Below, piece after piece: positions 44,901 to 49,273 of a stretch of 64,000 nt of DNA; position 1 is the first letter of the stretch; each line of letters starts with the position of its first letter. The stretch is taken from NCBI GenBank assembly GCA_910578385.1, contig CAJTQV010000002.1, forward strand, positions 124,001-188,000, read 5' to 3'. The position numbers were made by a program, and so were the translations under genes. The notes below the pieces were generated by a model. That model had not been told where the DNA came from. It saw only the letters and a list, made by a program, of their open reading frames with translations, and ran no database searches. This DNA comes from an uncultured Muribaculaceae bacterium (GTDB lineage Bacteria; Bacteroidota; Bacteroidia; Bacteroidales; Muribaculaceae).

Positions 44901-47053
44901 AGGAGTTTCTGGTTGAGAAGCGTAACGAATATAACGAGGTACACAAGCGGATGTTCGGTGCGAGTATGGCCGCGATAGAGAACTACTTCCCATTGAAGAT
45001 ACTTGCCAATGCCCGATTGGAGGAGGTGGACGTAGCAGACGATACTACTGATACCGCCCTCCCTTCCACCTCAACAGGAAGCATCATCAAGCGCAGACGC
45101 AATAACCTCGCCCTTGACGTGACCGGTGCCAATGCGTTCAGCGTGATACTTGACCACCTTCAGCAGATGGAACGGTGGGCGGCGTTCGCAGAGTTCAACC
45201 GCGACCTCAACACCCTGCTGTCATACAAGCGGTTCAGAAACCAGGTGATGAACATGAGCAGTGTGTATGGCGGAGGCAAGACGCTGTGGAGCAACTTCCG
45301 CAAGGTGTGCAGTATGGCCGCAGGGGCATACCGGCCGACAGTATCCGAGATAGACAGAACAGCCATTAATATAGCCAAGGGTGTAACTGCGGCAAAAGTA
45401 TCATTTCGTATTTTTACGGCACTAAAGCAGTTTGCATCATTCCCAGCCTATCTTGTGGACTCAAATCCTCTTGACCTTGCAAAGAATGTTGCGACACCGT
45501 GGAAAGCATGGAAATGGAGTATGGAGAATCTTCCGTTATTTGAGAAACGTTGGAGAAGCCGCATATCGGGAGACCCGATATTAATGAAAACCGAGATGGA
45601 CTGGAAAGCATGGCGAAGCCGTGTAGTCCAAATTGCTTCACGCATAGGTATGTCGCCAAATGCCTTTGTTGACGCACTGACGGTCTCTATTGGCGCACAT
45701 TCGATGTATCAGACCAAGAAACGGAAATATTTGCGTTGGGGCATGAGTGAAGCTGATGCAGAGAAACGAGCCAAGCAGGACGCTACAATCCTGTTCAATC
45801 AGACACAGCAGTCAAGCGAGAGTGCATTTCTAAGCACTATGCAAGCAGATAGGTCATACCTAACGGCATTATTCACTATTTTCCGCAATGCTTCAATGTC
45901 CTATCAGCGTAGAGTACAACAAGCGATACGAACATTGCGTAACGTCCTCAACAAAGACTATGCAGGGCTTTCGGAGGAATTCATGGCGAAGCAGATGCGC
46001 AGAGACGGCATAGACCCCGACACAGCAGACAAGGAAGTAAAGCGCGAATACCGCAGGGGTATAATTAGCGCAATGGGTTCAGTCGCAGTGTTTGGATACA
46101 TTATGCAACTCGCATGGAATATGTTCGGCTATCTCCCATACCTGTTGCTTGGAGACGACGACCAGACAAAGGATGAATTTTGGGATGACATTTGGAGTCA
46201 TACCATGTTCGGATGGACAGAAGGCCTCACTGGTGGAGATGCTTATAGTGCCGCAGGAAATCAACTTGCAAAGGGTGAAAAACTCAGTGCACGAGGTGTG
46301 ACAAAAGAGATGCCTGTTGCCCAAGACCTATTGACGATTTGGGACAAAATGGGTTATGATAAGGTAGCCGGTTGGAACGATGTTGTGAACCTGCTTGCGC
46401 AGTCGGCATTAGGTGTGAATCCGCAATCGCTGACCGATGCAGTTGTAGCCGTGATAGATGCGTGTGGCGATGACGCAAACTCACAGAGAGAATGTGCATT
46501 GTTGATAAGCCGTGTAATCAACTGTCCGCAGAGTCAGCTTGACAAGATATATTTTGACGAGTTGGGTGCGAGTGGAGATGAGGCAAGCCGGATGACACCG
46601 CTGGAAATCGCAGAACGATACGCCCGATACAAGACGAGACGCAACGCACCACTCACAGGGTGGATGTATTCAGATGAGGGACGTGAGAAGCAGATGGAGA
46701 AGCATCGCAAAAAGAGTAAAACTCTTGCCAAAGAGCGGCTCGGACGACAGACCAATAAGCAGGCCTCGCCGAACATCGGAGAATGGCTTGAGGAATATAA
46801 GGTTACCGAGGCGAGGCTGACAGCCTTACGCAAACTGAAAGAGAGGGATGAGGATGCCTACTATGACCAACTGGCAGCCTTGGAGCAGACACCTGAGTAT
46901 GAGCGGTACGAGATAATCAAATCTTACAAGCATGACATAGAGGAGGCAACAAGAGAATGGCTTCAGGCGGAGACACCCGCGCAACGTGATGAACTTGCAA
47001 GGGCAATAGTAGGCCTCAAAAAAAGTATGGTCGAGGAGCTGCGGCAATTTTAA
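26903..47053 (+). CDS. Giant phage polyvalent protein (6,716 aa)
   Basis: One uninterrupted frame of 20 kb. Visible modules (residue numbers from the ATG at 26903): N-terminal duplicated LYGKLKSKGYDIG / YYQKATDMGLNMG motif; inorganic-pyrophosphatase-like domain (~1752-1900); ADP-ribosyltransferase-like domain (~1922-2052, LYHGTPND); an inserted domain (~2207-2395); coiled coil (~2509-2593); MutS domain I (~2811-2903, VGDFYETFGGDA); adenine methyltransferase (~3024-3222, NPPF 3110-3113); strawberry-notch-type SF2 helicase (~3423-4080, TGIGKG 3495-3500, DEAH 3660-3663, QMRGRNDRTGQ); RadC/JAB domain (~4718-4858, HNHPSG 4808-4813); zincin peptidase (HEIVGH 5131-5136); PBECR-type nuclease (~5361-5513); and a long helical C-terminus with a hydrophobic segment near 6391-6416. 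These modules define the polyvalent proteins of phages and conjugative elements, thought to enter the cell with the DNA and counter host defences. The position upstream of the portal gene fits an ejected virion protein. Confidence 0.93.
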   Translation: MAQSNEDIKWLYGKLKSKGYDIGTEQEFAATLSNQEDRDWYYQKATDMGLNMGSKDDFESLYAPSTAPASAPQVESAQQAAATTQVTAEQEGKTKSAQVQHTPAQGMVSFTESAHTIDGQAATTVKSSELSTQQRLRNAQRGYEAAKLKYDMLADSRRQREEEKERVEALAMEYAEQQNRNRIGRAAADLQREQGEDWGESNDYSGLVYENRNSSGGKVQAMTPQEAHESSDSTGMGLYYHKDRAGEEREPFAAEGRAMRDPEDIYRVVGAVDRTGASADPITLPELVVEGASKSSIAERAAELRRIYPEKYGDVSETEMRKIASAEFADDRDEVNRRVDDFAESYPITWKGMSDEERETKRAEAEAEVRLERAALTLDSKLEANRRAREARLLEIEKEVRAGMSSEHLRERDSEMDVRHRVELAAKYDDEYRALLQEEYNLSDFKEKYEAAKSDSEGSVLGNFARGVGRGLSEVVRNPLGLVEGARDTAQLMRAKRKLGNGEQLSETEQRAMESHFLRDEERGVSEAKKSAAGKAGEFTAALVEIAAEFGLNPASGTVRRTMTQIAKEFGLKEIRAVLRNTPGLLFRLGASSTKVSAAKFAGNMARMMGAVGFEGSAASMTTQLAKNINESVGRSLSAPVYDASGRLSGFEGDSGAFEKTFLTSAGTNMAFMFPATLGESALKGLQRYTRYLDQRGVGVPFGNPVDAIVKMKSGELVGVVAADVVGRADDDPTLADVFDAESNKELIIGLLASEFATGAMKYAKSQYGAGKERYNRKMAVVSNEARARMAGRKMMEVLYADNRPETGIGPEEGKVSRHGNNGVLTDEQKAAAMKRIMEADALDERQVSDVLEIMGKMPWSDESRAVVLDYMRARNAWLGSLHEYERWKTERKDIPEDTWVDTDLEEDTGGQKLLGDRSRRIEDKSGEERIDTGAEAKREMVESKADEALGSGYEEGYDAGMAMESGNHEAVDAIALRYRETLDGIEDAFGAESEMRMAELQEDPWRLLSDPALTADQQDAVINYINSQAALDGVQDAADESADRKREAVTKAVDDRTHKDVGVIIPATMKVDDRQVYIVKGNVMMFEDGTGVDVRNSDHSVIVLDPQKGEIEFTSPDQIFKVGEAVDPQTELANALAEVEAQRNMFPDAEPDTTYENIPTDGNYEGENIPEVNIEEYDRGYEEGLEVAKDIDDTLLDKAINRLRDRYNEGTLSDEWRGRLEAYEYEQQNRKSNTVALTEGTEAIPTGNAVSDAEIAPETEVSVENGQQTALQRIPLHPETGEPMFEAVDKETAWDGLVEVVGGNEQGASQIAQKQVEQAGADLEALKKKPPVKKEPKLKGSPMAMAAAMRKADDDYNNSMAEYRQQIAEAEARQKAWSGIMGVYASRDADRRAAEEAQREAGQAQAHAEAVARSEEEARAQAEADWKNRKAKMDKRVRELADRARDVPGVLEILEDLTPKTIDEVAAELLSGGGVLWKDSGASRGTTKETGWKQGEFKKFIGLWRTAEKGGKSLQKLAEDEFQELCDIYGVHYDNQDALNALIDVMQSCGSFGGIRNYIAEKRYEQASKMVEDFDRMVEASNEEWAQNAYGLSYADALAYEEMMQDEAEEFLRNFDENEFNSIFADRYIQLIEEYDRRTETDNGPGNGRGDGEIEGHESTGAESIHGRGDEVLSGEKTDPTRGAAKDGRSGVQSIDGTESGGQAGTVSAGASGIESGVTVPDHTGQKLTDGASPMGIDAQKEPTEAQKIAGNYPKGHLSLDGYKISIENPKGSVRRGPVDKATGKPAWETEMQNDYGYFRGTIGKDKDHIDVYLSDAPEQGDVFVVDQYNPDGSFDEHKVMYGFADGKAALDAYLANYEQGWEQTRRLDVTGVSKDEFKKWIQSSKRKTKPFAEYRNIKALTEEVGQTRTHINDEGVIVDGDGQPMTLYHGTPNDIESVADLETGHKRGKEEGARYNGEGISFTPDRDVAEDYAHDDTGKGKVFEANVHLNNPYYTIGVAHFTPEEAAEFTAKLKAEGHDGIINYPSVAMREAGAVPNEVIVFENKSIIPIESEVLSMKTEGYSIEARKDTRDNSDLYAVKFDERVSKEEFKGQKAIARKHGGYWSNFGKKGFLFKTEADAKAFADEIMGKSEEDVADQAPLSMTDLGDDSNSGFRPHTAPKETPETTEKTENPKKRSRWISDEDAAEFDELRNGLRSHLVGDSPDIVREDTPAYGHKKSPSKNRQDLTTRSGELLAPTSTGSAKLQKVSDNLRGLAEKYSGQTSSHGVLTDFAQAIDAKGVGVSKYAKIELPHGKEAHIRLSNHNANAATYAERGNNADNVSIVIKSRRTPNTFQSHPEVELTEYVYTTEAIRKDGNMLPQVAESLRRMIETGEYVDLTGKAIVNHSPEVGMDIVREDAPSYGKTQPKQMDAEVLRMGTRMTYMMMKGGLRKFSDYAEAMVEEVGDAIRPHLKSLYAAAQNMEEVMNLGWDEEMDDRKTVKAFDVYNFDKPGAKDIIGTAQHIVDERKSQADTEKIIDELKEKRNEQRKQEADKTSADTEAVANQAEAIASKVESELEDAKSEEDAERLNTEIDRQIEEVNKQLALLGEYAKGNEAYNERHAESDAAGLMARLANDLGIDLGEAAKEGQLIRANFGPKHGYVSITLPLKGHEPIKIEISFAKLGKGRVELETFSVRRTVTNSDKSILGGGTDIKMYGHRATYKTLLNGIREQFKAELDALGAKPTVSPRHGEDYVEMAGRVAKQNEKDSQATMGGLFDFDDEAEVSKQITDAVKSDLNTPAKTEVKPKADDKSKSEPQPKKEAEAPIQKQWAEMKKKHPDALVLMRVGDFYETFGGDAADISKILGLTLTHKANMGGTKIELAGFPHHALDSYLPKLVRSGKRVAICEQLEQPKKAKQTTPALKPKEELSGTSIEYQEQSEKERDLVDDIRLAIVDRITNANAKPLTMAEVRKMAEERGLKDITPTDLQELVERAVSLDSRAIAELALSKGKIHPRDGFDRVVNLYEKQPMLTDRDSERVAKQQYSTPVPMGYVMNQFLLADGFNGKRLLEPSAGNGALTIGIPMEMCHVNDIDARRLANLRAMGYPNVTNQDGTLPFAGLFDMVATNPPFGSMTPEQYGLFTIDTLEGQMAINALQSLSDNGRAAIIIGGSIGKWPTPYRSNGSLEKLADRQLFGYLYSHFNVVDIIPIDGKKLYARNGTGYNVRMILIDGRRRDANGEVIREATKENRAYPPVMKDARAEAVTTFDELYKRVQDDISRLQTRMDEPVRPDGGTGAANSRYDREDTPAADSRGSGDGQRPMGAGERGAATGGRLGGMSAESSKPKPGGTGKPGSTAQTDQSRDANTGGGNRPQLDARTDTERGDQSRGDGGRPNTSGRLPMGDKAVGVGQRNERGLVKPKIQLTDEKVASPHISESNHLMSRMPAAQAMEFESALHLLQAKHGNVDEWLVDELGYADKSDLYRALAAEQIEGVAMAIDKMGDGRGFIIADQTGIGKGRQAASIIRYAVRQGKKPIFFTQKPGLFSDMYRDLCDVGSPDLRPFIFGSKSEANITTRDASGKDITVFKRPTDKEVERVFDYIDKNGELPPEYDYAVITYSQIQTGTVDYDLNSIDELTGKPKTNPKAYKKGGPTAADKAGQRRRNIVERLANDNYVILDEAHTAGGQSGTGGFMQSIIADVRGVTYLSATYAKRPDNMPLYAIKTAISESGVATNELIQAVAKGGVPLQEIMSRQLVKSGEMVRRERDFTGVSIDWIETDAGQAEEQRKRFDTVAEIFGDIMRFEQEHVQPYLSSMSMEIAAMGEYAEQKRGKKSMGIDNTPFASKLYNLLQQLLFTVKVDAIADRAIKNLEAGRKPIISFVNTMEGFLKEAQGEDAERAIGMDAMPTFAMSLRKALEGVLHYSRVGEDNSKTHGVIPPEELGETALAAYNEVMDKINAISDDLPIAPLDAIRIKIEEAGYSVRELSGRSIELAKEDGKYYIRNRAETDKKKAAADFNEGKVDVLMVNKTGSTGISLHASEKFADQRQRVMIAAQLQPDVNDEIQMRGRNDRTGQMVRGAYEYLLSSIPAEQRLQMMFKAKLKSLDANTTSSQKSSFNDMDIVDVLNKYGDQIVYDYLMDDVALNYDMGNPLKLDERNNAKSDNAEERARDEASGTAPEGFARKALGRLALLNIAEQERVMEEISDRYVKKIRELDERGENDLEISYKDLKAKTLESSVWIPGSDPDSGNAFADNVNVEKVEVNILAKPMTLDEVKGFARTFIEDDGVSTWEEWVSKKSQEIDTYYDQRMQATEERIRANHQATVDRRRAKLIADGKAQREKGKHNYTDAEIELIVDKRIAEGRADAEQQLAERIDRERTKINFVRNTLKQRLNQFKQLQVLAIPENLTEEGTMNLDPSLGVFVGMKFDKKFTLAGSSAVFAPLDGRRSVTVSLKEGRVAFPKIFHSSAMMRDAIGTFSIERDWNSKISKESREVRYMLTGNILRALVDSEKGERTKGRIMTYTTEDGEVRTGILMPIKFTPADLQSEVPISEMSRAIKGGAEVRSSNGEVTVRPIQRWSPKGEFELLVPRSKQRGGKYYLDDGKLLSMVVGGGFDIPRSGANAVAPITRENLDRVLKHLSETHGIKVMQQSKLEKSQENGNFAEEPQHTYETEDGRQINYTSEAGAEGYGGLFDFDFGGENAGSKAVDSRAGADGVRLEDNPGRTEPGSGLDKASGEFAVVERVFKETGSFNFTSGERIESADDVAFIFSALEDAAKEHTFAVYVKDGKPTVVELGMGSFNASVADIPTASLAYSRIKPDEVYFVHNHPSGNLKCSPQDAQLLRKMQEMCDVPVHGVIINLKTGKYGTFDATGTSGGGSKRVPADETRLTIHTLDKQIFSADYDPMAQPLVRSSADVAAFLNSQRMGDRAKVSFLIISQQGRIVGNIHTPFSDISTSVRDKARYISDKVVQFGGASAILYGDFDMNDAQGRDYRRLKDQLQQVGNTRLLDVVRVEGNHTRSATDDGILYEPGSEYGADKTGDLRFRLGDETKTFDKRIRTAVEYDAGLEKAQGYIDAYESSEEAKTARANELSEKLHTPIRLITTSEEIEALPSNRHKRAKGWAADNGEIAVVVPNNVNVADIENTVVHEIVGHDGLEAMIGPERMDEFVTEVYDHAGAGIKKKIDARADKEYSDDIDRMTRQKGGGVFAKAEATVEANAKKRDGHYQREATKEYMADMAGEIGDKGFERMSQEEQTLWGKIKAKVQQFLDKFLRGLKIAKSIRLTDKDLAYILYKAWKHKRGEDSRSRAHTAPDVFAKAEDIVMRRKTGYGESPLVEVSAREKQMFREENVADRIEALFDEAVAGNLTGKPVKVGRLTSEGKEYLERLSGIKMKDDVSFVLNPSDLVHMYRDHYGVNEKDKGNNIPLTKNDIRAISKVIAEPARVIFGIEPDGLKRKLFYFLAPADEGTYNLLEIYGDRKGNLTAKTFYKTKKAVSQRVLSLMKSEHLTSVTDGASLSDAKLPKFFEYPKSEDEPTYRFRDGDLGLEEAITRMKVEAAQANSDNLQAKRDAMRAIGGNLNHLRRAMARQREYDLTTVKSISDLAKTMLDAGLLDDLSKYETKRILGTINSVVGKQDVRQYVQKVMDIMVDNQLRMGANALGKLLTIKGSRVDARGIEVQGELDPEGVAVAKVIRKSTSLPKTNKDDDGNTLPGCIDWEIEQAMDRMSNTDQAIADEATLQYTGLQIARQFVENVTESKAEEKALRESIRQAKADKAAGQMDDMAYKQYVIATEDAIRQNKIERAEAYHELVEQVGMVLAESVSRAKAWREEQKMRIEEIHHNANSDMQGRPTDEHHKNDVAQKLANNSAVRFLLAPLGTFDQMLRMFGQKNVRGEGYLWNRYMRGWVDAAEREYTGYRDALKRLDEKVSEVYGRKMKWGDLFTIDRKLPKANVRFWDGGEPKDHELTQGNLLYIYMADKMSDGRMKLRRMGITESDIEEIKNFLDPHFLELADWMQEEFLVEKRNEYNEVHKRMFGASMAAIENYFPLKILANARLEEVDVADDTTDTALPSTSTGSIIKRRRNNLALDVTGANAFSVILDHLQQMERWAAFAEFNRDLNTLLSYKRFRNQVMNMSSVYGGGKTLWSNFRKVCSMAAGAYRPTVSEIDRTAINIAKGVTAAKVSFRIFTALKQFASFPAYLVDSNPLDLAKNVATPWKAWKWSMENLPLFEKRWRSRISGDPILMKTEMDWKAWRSRVVQIASRIGMSPNAFVDALTVSIGAHSMYQTKKRKYLRWGMSEADAEKRAKQDATILFNQTQQSSESAFLSTMQADRSYLTALFTIFRNASMSYQRRVQQAIRTLRNVLNKDYAGLSEEFMAKQMRRDGIDPDTADKEVKREYRRGIISAMGSVAVFGYIMQLAWNMFGYLPYLLLGDDDQTKDEFWDDIWSHTMFGWTEGLTGGDAYSAAGNQLAKGEKLSARGVTKEMPVAQDLLTIWDKMGYDKVAGWNDVVNLLAQSALGVNPQSLTDAVVAVIDACGDDANSQRECALLISRVINCPQSQLDKIYFDELGASGDEASRMTPLEIAERYARYKTRRNAPLTGWMYSDEGREKQMEKHRKKSKTLAKERLGRQTNKQASPNIGEWLEEYKVTEARLTALRKLKERDEDAYYDQLAALEQTPEYERYEIIKSYKHDIEEATREWLQAETPAQRDELARAIVGLKKSMVEELRQF
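31809..32048 (+). CDS. Overprinted 79-aa ORF in the giant gene (+1 frame)
   Basis: This intact ORF is read +1 relative to the giant frame. The product (start MTEEQKRITDRAMAEEMERL, end VARRVLYLLAHPE) has balanced composition and predicted helices, with purine-rich first codon positions and mostly G/C third positions. The giant frame over the same bases (residues ~1636-1715) is a Gly/Asp/Ser/Thr linker. This asymmetry is what overprinting, or a fossil gene swallowed by the fusion, would give. No family is recognised. Confidence 0.45.
   Translation: MTEEQKRITDRAMAEEMERLKGMNPQERSRYMGEAMRFCLEKRLIRPEELQKMEDPAYRVSMAPKAVARRVLYLLAHPE
33364..33384 (+). repeat. Hairpin-TCACAC element, copy 1 (stem GGGC/GCCC)
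   Basis: GGGC-TTCC-GCCC followed by TCACACAGC. It lies inside the giant gene, in the linker encoding FRPHTAP. The stem differs from copies 3-5 by a compensatory change. Confidence 0.5.
33521..34103 (+). repeat. Inserted domain flanked by a direct repeat
   Basis: GATATTGTGCGGGAGGAT (33521-33538) recurs as GATATAGTGCGGGAGGAT (34085-34102), 564 bp (188 codons) apart and in frame. It encodes DIVREDTPAYG and DIVREDAPSYG. The DNA between is noticeably more AT-rich than its surroundings and encodes a compact domain containing IELPHGKEAHIRLSNHN. The layout suggests in-frame acquisition of a cassette domain with duplication of the junction. Confidence 0.65.
36675..37103 (+). CDS. Overprinted 142-aa ORF in the giant gene (+1 frame)
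   Basis: This is the longest embedded ORF, in the same +1 frame as the ones at 31809 and 40824. It begins MTYHAYRREWMSLYVLTEAQ and ends LWGIKLSEWDSGMNEGW. It is helix-rich with tryptophans and hydrophobic periodicity, unlike a random shadow. The giant frame here (residues ~3258-3400) is a Gly/Arg/Asp/Ser/Thr linker between the methyltransferase and helicase domains, so the ORF fits exactly between two folded modules. An in-frame TTG lies 27 bp upstream. The function is unknown; no transcription or translation signal is evident beyond the ATG. Confidence 0.5.
   Translation: MTYHAYRREWMSLYVLTEAQERLTADTIERTLLRLIAEEVEMGNDPWVQVNEAQLREADWGECLLKVASPSPEEQESPAAQRRLTKAVMQTQEVETALSWMRGRTPSAETKVEVTEEDPILLADFLWGIKLSEWDSGMNEGW
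40824..41042 (+). CDS. Overprinted 72-aa ORF in the giant gene (+1 frame)
   Basis: This ORF has the same +1 phase as the other two. It contains EEKMQEAKQSIAGPEPMVYG and ends IIPEEPNLVVD just before the RadC/JAB domain. The more protein-like part starts at the inner ATG at 40869. The giant frame over this stretch (residues ~4641-4713) is a Gly/Glu/Asp-rich linker. It is shorter and less convincing than the other two. Confidence 0.35.
   Translation: MVTLQRNHSIHMKLKMADKSTIQAKPEQKATAGYSTLTSEEKMQEAKQSIAGPEPMVYGSKIIPEEPNLVVD
42765..42786 (+). repeat. Hairpin-TCACAC element, copy 2 (stem CGCG/CGCG)
   Basis: CGCG-TTCC-CGCG then C and TCACACGGC, inside the giant gene in a linker encoding SRAHTAP. 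Confidence 0.45.
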
Positions 47054-47106
47054 TCTTTGGAGCCGCGAGCACTACGTGGTTGAACGCTCAACAATAGTTA
47101 AAGAAG

Positions 47107-47138
47107 CGGGGCGGGGATAAATATATATCTTCGCCCCG
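47107..47138. terminator. Hairpin after the giant gene
   Basis: CGGGGCG (47107-47113) pairs with CGCCCCG (47132-47138) across an AT-rich loop, 54 bp past the giant stop. It lacks a T-run, so termination is uncertain; it may be a processing site. Confidence 0.45.
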
Positions 47139-47160
47139 GATAATCCAATCGGACTAAAGT

Positions 47161-47200
47161 CCTCACACAATAACAAATAACCTCACACAATAACAAATAA
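47161..47200. repeat. 20-bp tandem duplication before the portal gene
   Basis: The 20-mer CCTCACACAATAACAAATAA occurs twice in immediate tandem (47161-47180, 47181-47200), 8 bp before the portal ATG. The AT-rich unit resembles a Bacteroidota translation-initiation leader. Confidence 0.9.
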
Positions 47201-47208
47201 GTGAGACT

Positions 47209-49164
47209 ATGGCAACAAAGAGACTACATAAGGTCAGCCGGGTGCTCCCGAAGAGCGAGCTTGACAGCGTGAGAGAGGCGAAGCGGATGCTTGGCGAGAG
47301 CCGGGCGTTTGACGTGCTGTGGGAAGCGCAGAGCTACTGGATGGCTATGGAGACATTCAGAACCGACCGGGAACGGAACAAGAATTACACCTACGGCAAG
47401 CAGTGGGATGATGTGATATGTGTGGAGGGGAAGGTGATGAGGGAGGAGGACTATATCAAGTCGCAGGGCAACATTCCGCTGAAGAATAACCTCATACGGC
47501 GAATGGTGCAGGCCGTCCTCGGTGTCTATCGCAGTCAGGCCAAGGAGCCGACGTGCACGGCCCGGGACCGTGACGAGCAGAAGTATGGCGAGACGATGTC
47601 GACCGTGCTGCAGTGCAACATGCAGCTCAACCGGATGACGGAGATCAACGCGAGGTGCATGGAGGAGTTCCTGATCTCGGGTTTTGTGGTGCAGAGGAAG
47701 TGGTTTGGCTGGCGCGACAATAAACTGGACTGCTGGACGGACTATGTGCAGCCGAACAATTTTTTCATCGACAACAACATGCGTGACTTCCGGGGATGGG
47801 ACGCGAGCTGCGTTGGCGAGGTGCATGACATATCGTTCGAGGAGCTTTGCGGACGCTTCGGCCGGAGTGCGTCGGACGTAAACAGGCTTGCGGAGATATA
47901 CAGGTATGCGCGAGACCGGAGGGTCCTGGCATCGGCGTATGATGATTTCGGGTATCCGCTGCAGGGTTATTATGACTTTCTTGTGCCGAGAGACACTACG
48001 CGGTGCCGTGTAATCGAGGTTTGGCGCAAGGAGAGCAAGCCACGGTACCGGTGTCATGATGTGAACAACGGGGATGTTTTCAAGATAGACATCGAGGACT
48101 TCGAGGAGTTTGTGGGGAGCGAGAACCGTCACCGTCTGCAGATGGCCGCAGAGACGGGCATGGATGAGAGCGAGGTGCCTCTGATACGGTATGAGTGGTT
48201 CATGGATTCATACTGGTATTACTATTACCTGACTCCGTTCGGGGATATTCTGGACGAGGGTGAGACTCCGTATGAACACAAGAGCCATCCTTATGTATTC
48301 AAGGCGTATCCGTTCATAGACGGGGAGATTCATTCGTTTGTGAGTAACGTGATCGACCAGCAGCGGTACACGAACCGGTTGATCACGATGTATGACTGGA
48401 TAATGAGGGCGAGCGCGAAAGGCGTGCTTCTCTTCCCCGAAGACTGTCTGCCGGACGGCATGAGTCTGGATGACATAGCGGACGAGTGGGCGCGGTTCAA
48501 CGGGGTTATTGTGATGAAGTCGCCGAGGGACGGGCGCACGGTGCCACAGCAGGTCGCCAACAACTGCACCCAGATCGGAATCTCGGAGCTTCTGAACATG
48601 CAGTTGAAGTTTTTTGAGGACATATCGGGTGTGAACGGGGCTTTGCAGGGGAAACCAGGGTACTCAGGGATGTCGGCAAGCCTCTACAACCAACAGGCGC
48701 AGAACGCTACGACCTCGCTGCTTGACCTGCTGGATTCGTTCTCGTCGTTTGTGAAGGACGGGGCATACAAGGATGTGAAGAACATACAGCAGTTCTATGA
48801 CACACCACGAGTGTTCAACATCGCGGGGAAGAACAGCGCGATTGTGGAGTATGACCCGAGGAAGATACGGGATGTGGAGTTTGACCTGTCGATTGTTGAA
48901 AGCACGGCGACACCGGCATACCGCGCGATGGCGAACGATATGCTTATGCAGTTGTGGCAGGCACAGGCAATCAGTGTGGAGCAATTGCTGGAGCACGGGG
49001 ACTTTCCGTTTGCTGACAAACTGTTGCAGAGCATAAAGAGCCAGAGGGAGCAACTGGAGCAGGGAGAGATGCCGGAGGGGCTGTCGCCGGAACTGGCACA
49101 GCAGGCGCAGCAGGGAGCGGACATGCGGGCTGTGAGGCAGGCGGAGGGGATGCTTCGCGCGTGA
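47209..49164 (+). CDS. Phage portal protein (P22-like)
   Basis: This 651-aa protein forms the dodecameric portal through which DNA enters and leaves the head. N-terminal features include RNKNYTYGKQWDDV, NLIRRMVQAVLGVYRSQAKE and the wing region FFIDNNMRDFRGWDA. A middle segment with YRCHDVNNGDVFKIDIEDF is followed by the C-terminal helical crown region (Gln-rich tail LSPELAQQAQQG). Length and order of segments fit the large portals of short-tailed phages. The gene lies directly after the giant ejection protein. Confidence 0.85.
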   Translation: MATKRLHKVSRVLPKSELDSVREAKRMLGESRAFDVLWEAQSYWMAMETFRTDRERNKNYTYGKQWDDVICVEGKVMREEDYIKSQGNIPLKNNLIRRMVQAVLGVYRSQAKEPTCTARDRDEQKYGETMSTVLQCNMQLNRMTEINARCMEEFLISGFVVQRKWFGWRDNKLDCWTDYVQPNNFFIDNNMRDFRGWDASCVGEVHDISFEELCGRFGRSASDVNRLAEIYRYARDRRVLASAYDDFGYPLQGYYDFLVPRDTTRCRVIEVWRKESKPRYRCHDVNNGDVFKIDIEDFEEFVGSENRHRLQMAAETGMDESEVPLIRYEWFMDSYWYYYYLTPFGDILDEGETPYEHKSHPYVFKAYPFIDGEIHSFVSNVIDQQRYTNRLITMYDWIMRASAKGVLLFPEDCLPDGMSLDDIADEWARFNGVIVMKSPRDGRTVPQQVANNCTQIGISELLNMQLKFFEDISGVNGALQGKPGYSGMSASLYNQQAQNATTSLLDLLDSFSSFVKDGAYKDVKNIQQFYDTPRVFNIAGKNSAIVEYDPRKIRDVEFDLSIVESTATPAYRAMANDMLMQLWQAQAISVEQLLEHGDFPFADKLLQSIKSQREQLEQGEMPEGLSPELAQQAQQGADMRAVRQAEGMLRA

Positions 49165-49172
49165 TAGACTTC

Positions 49173-49193
49173 GCGCTTCCGCGCTCACACAGC
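49173..49193 (+). repeat. Hairpin-TCACAC element, copy 3 (stem GCGC/GCGC)
   Basis: GCGC-TTCC-GCGC followed by TCACACAGC, 8 bp after the portal stop. Confidence 0.55.
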
Positions 49194-49230
49194 TCTACTA
49201 TGCACATCGGTGCTCTAACGGTTCCACGAT

Positions 49231-49251
49231 GCGCTTCCGCGCTCACACGGC
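49231..49251 (+). repeat. Hairpin-TCACAC element, copy 4 (stem GCGC/GCGC)
   Basis: GCGC-TTCC-GCGC followed by TCACACGGC, 58 bp after copy 3 and 23 bp before the end of terL. Both lie in the gap between the convergent portal and terminase genes. Confidence 0.55.
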
Positions 49252-49273
49252 TCGCCGAGCGCACAATACCGGT

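Noticed and set aside
26903..47053. The +1-frame ORFs as evidence of sequencing frameshifts
   Set aside because: The giant frame continues with folded domains on both sides of each ORF, so no frameshift is needed to restore it.
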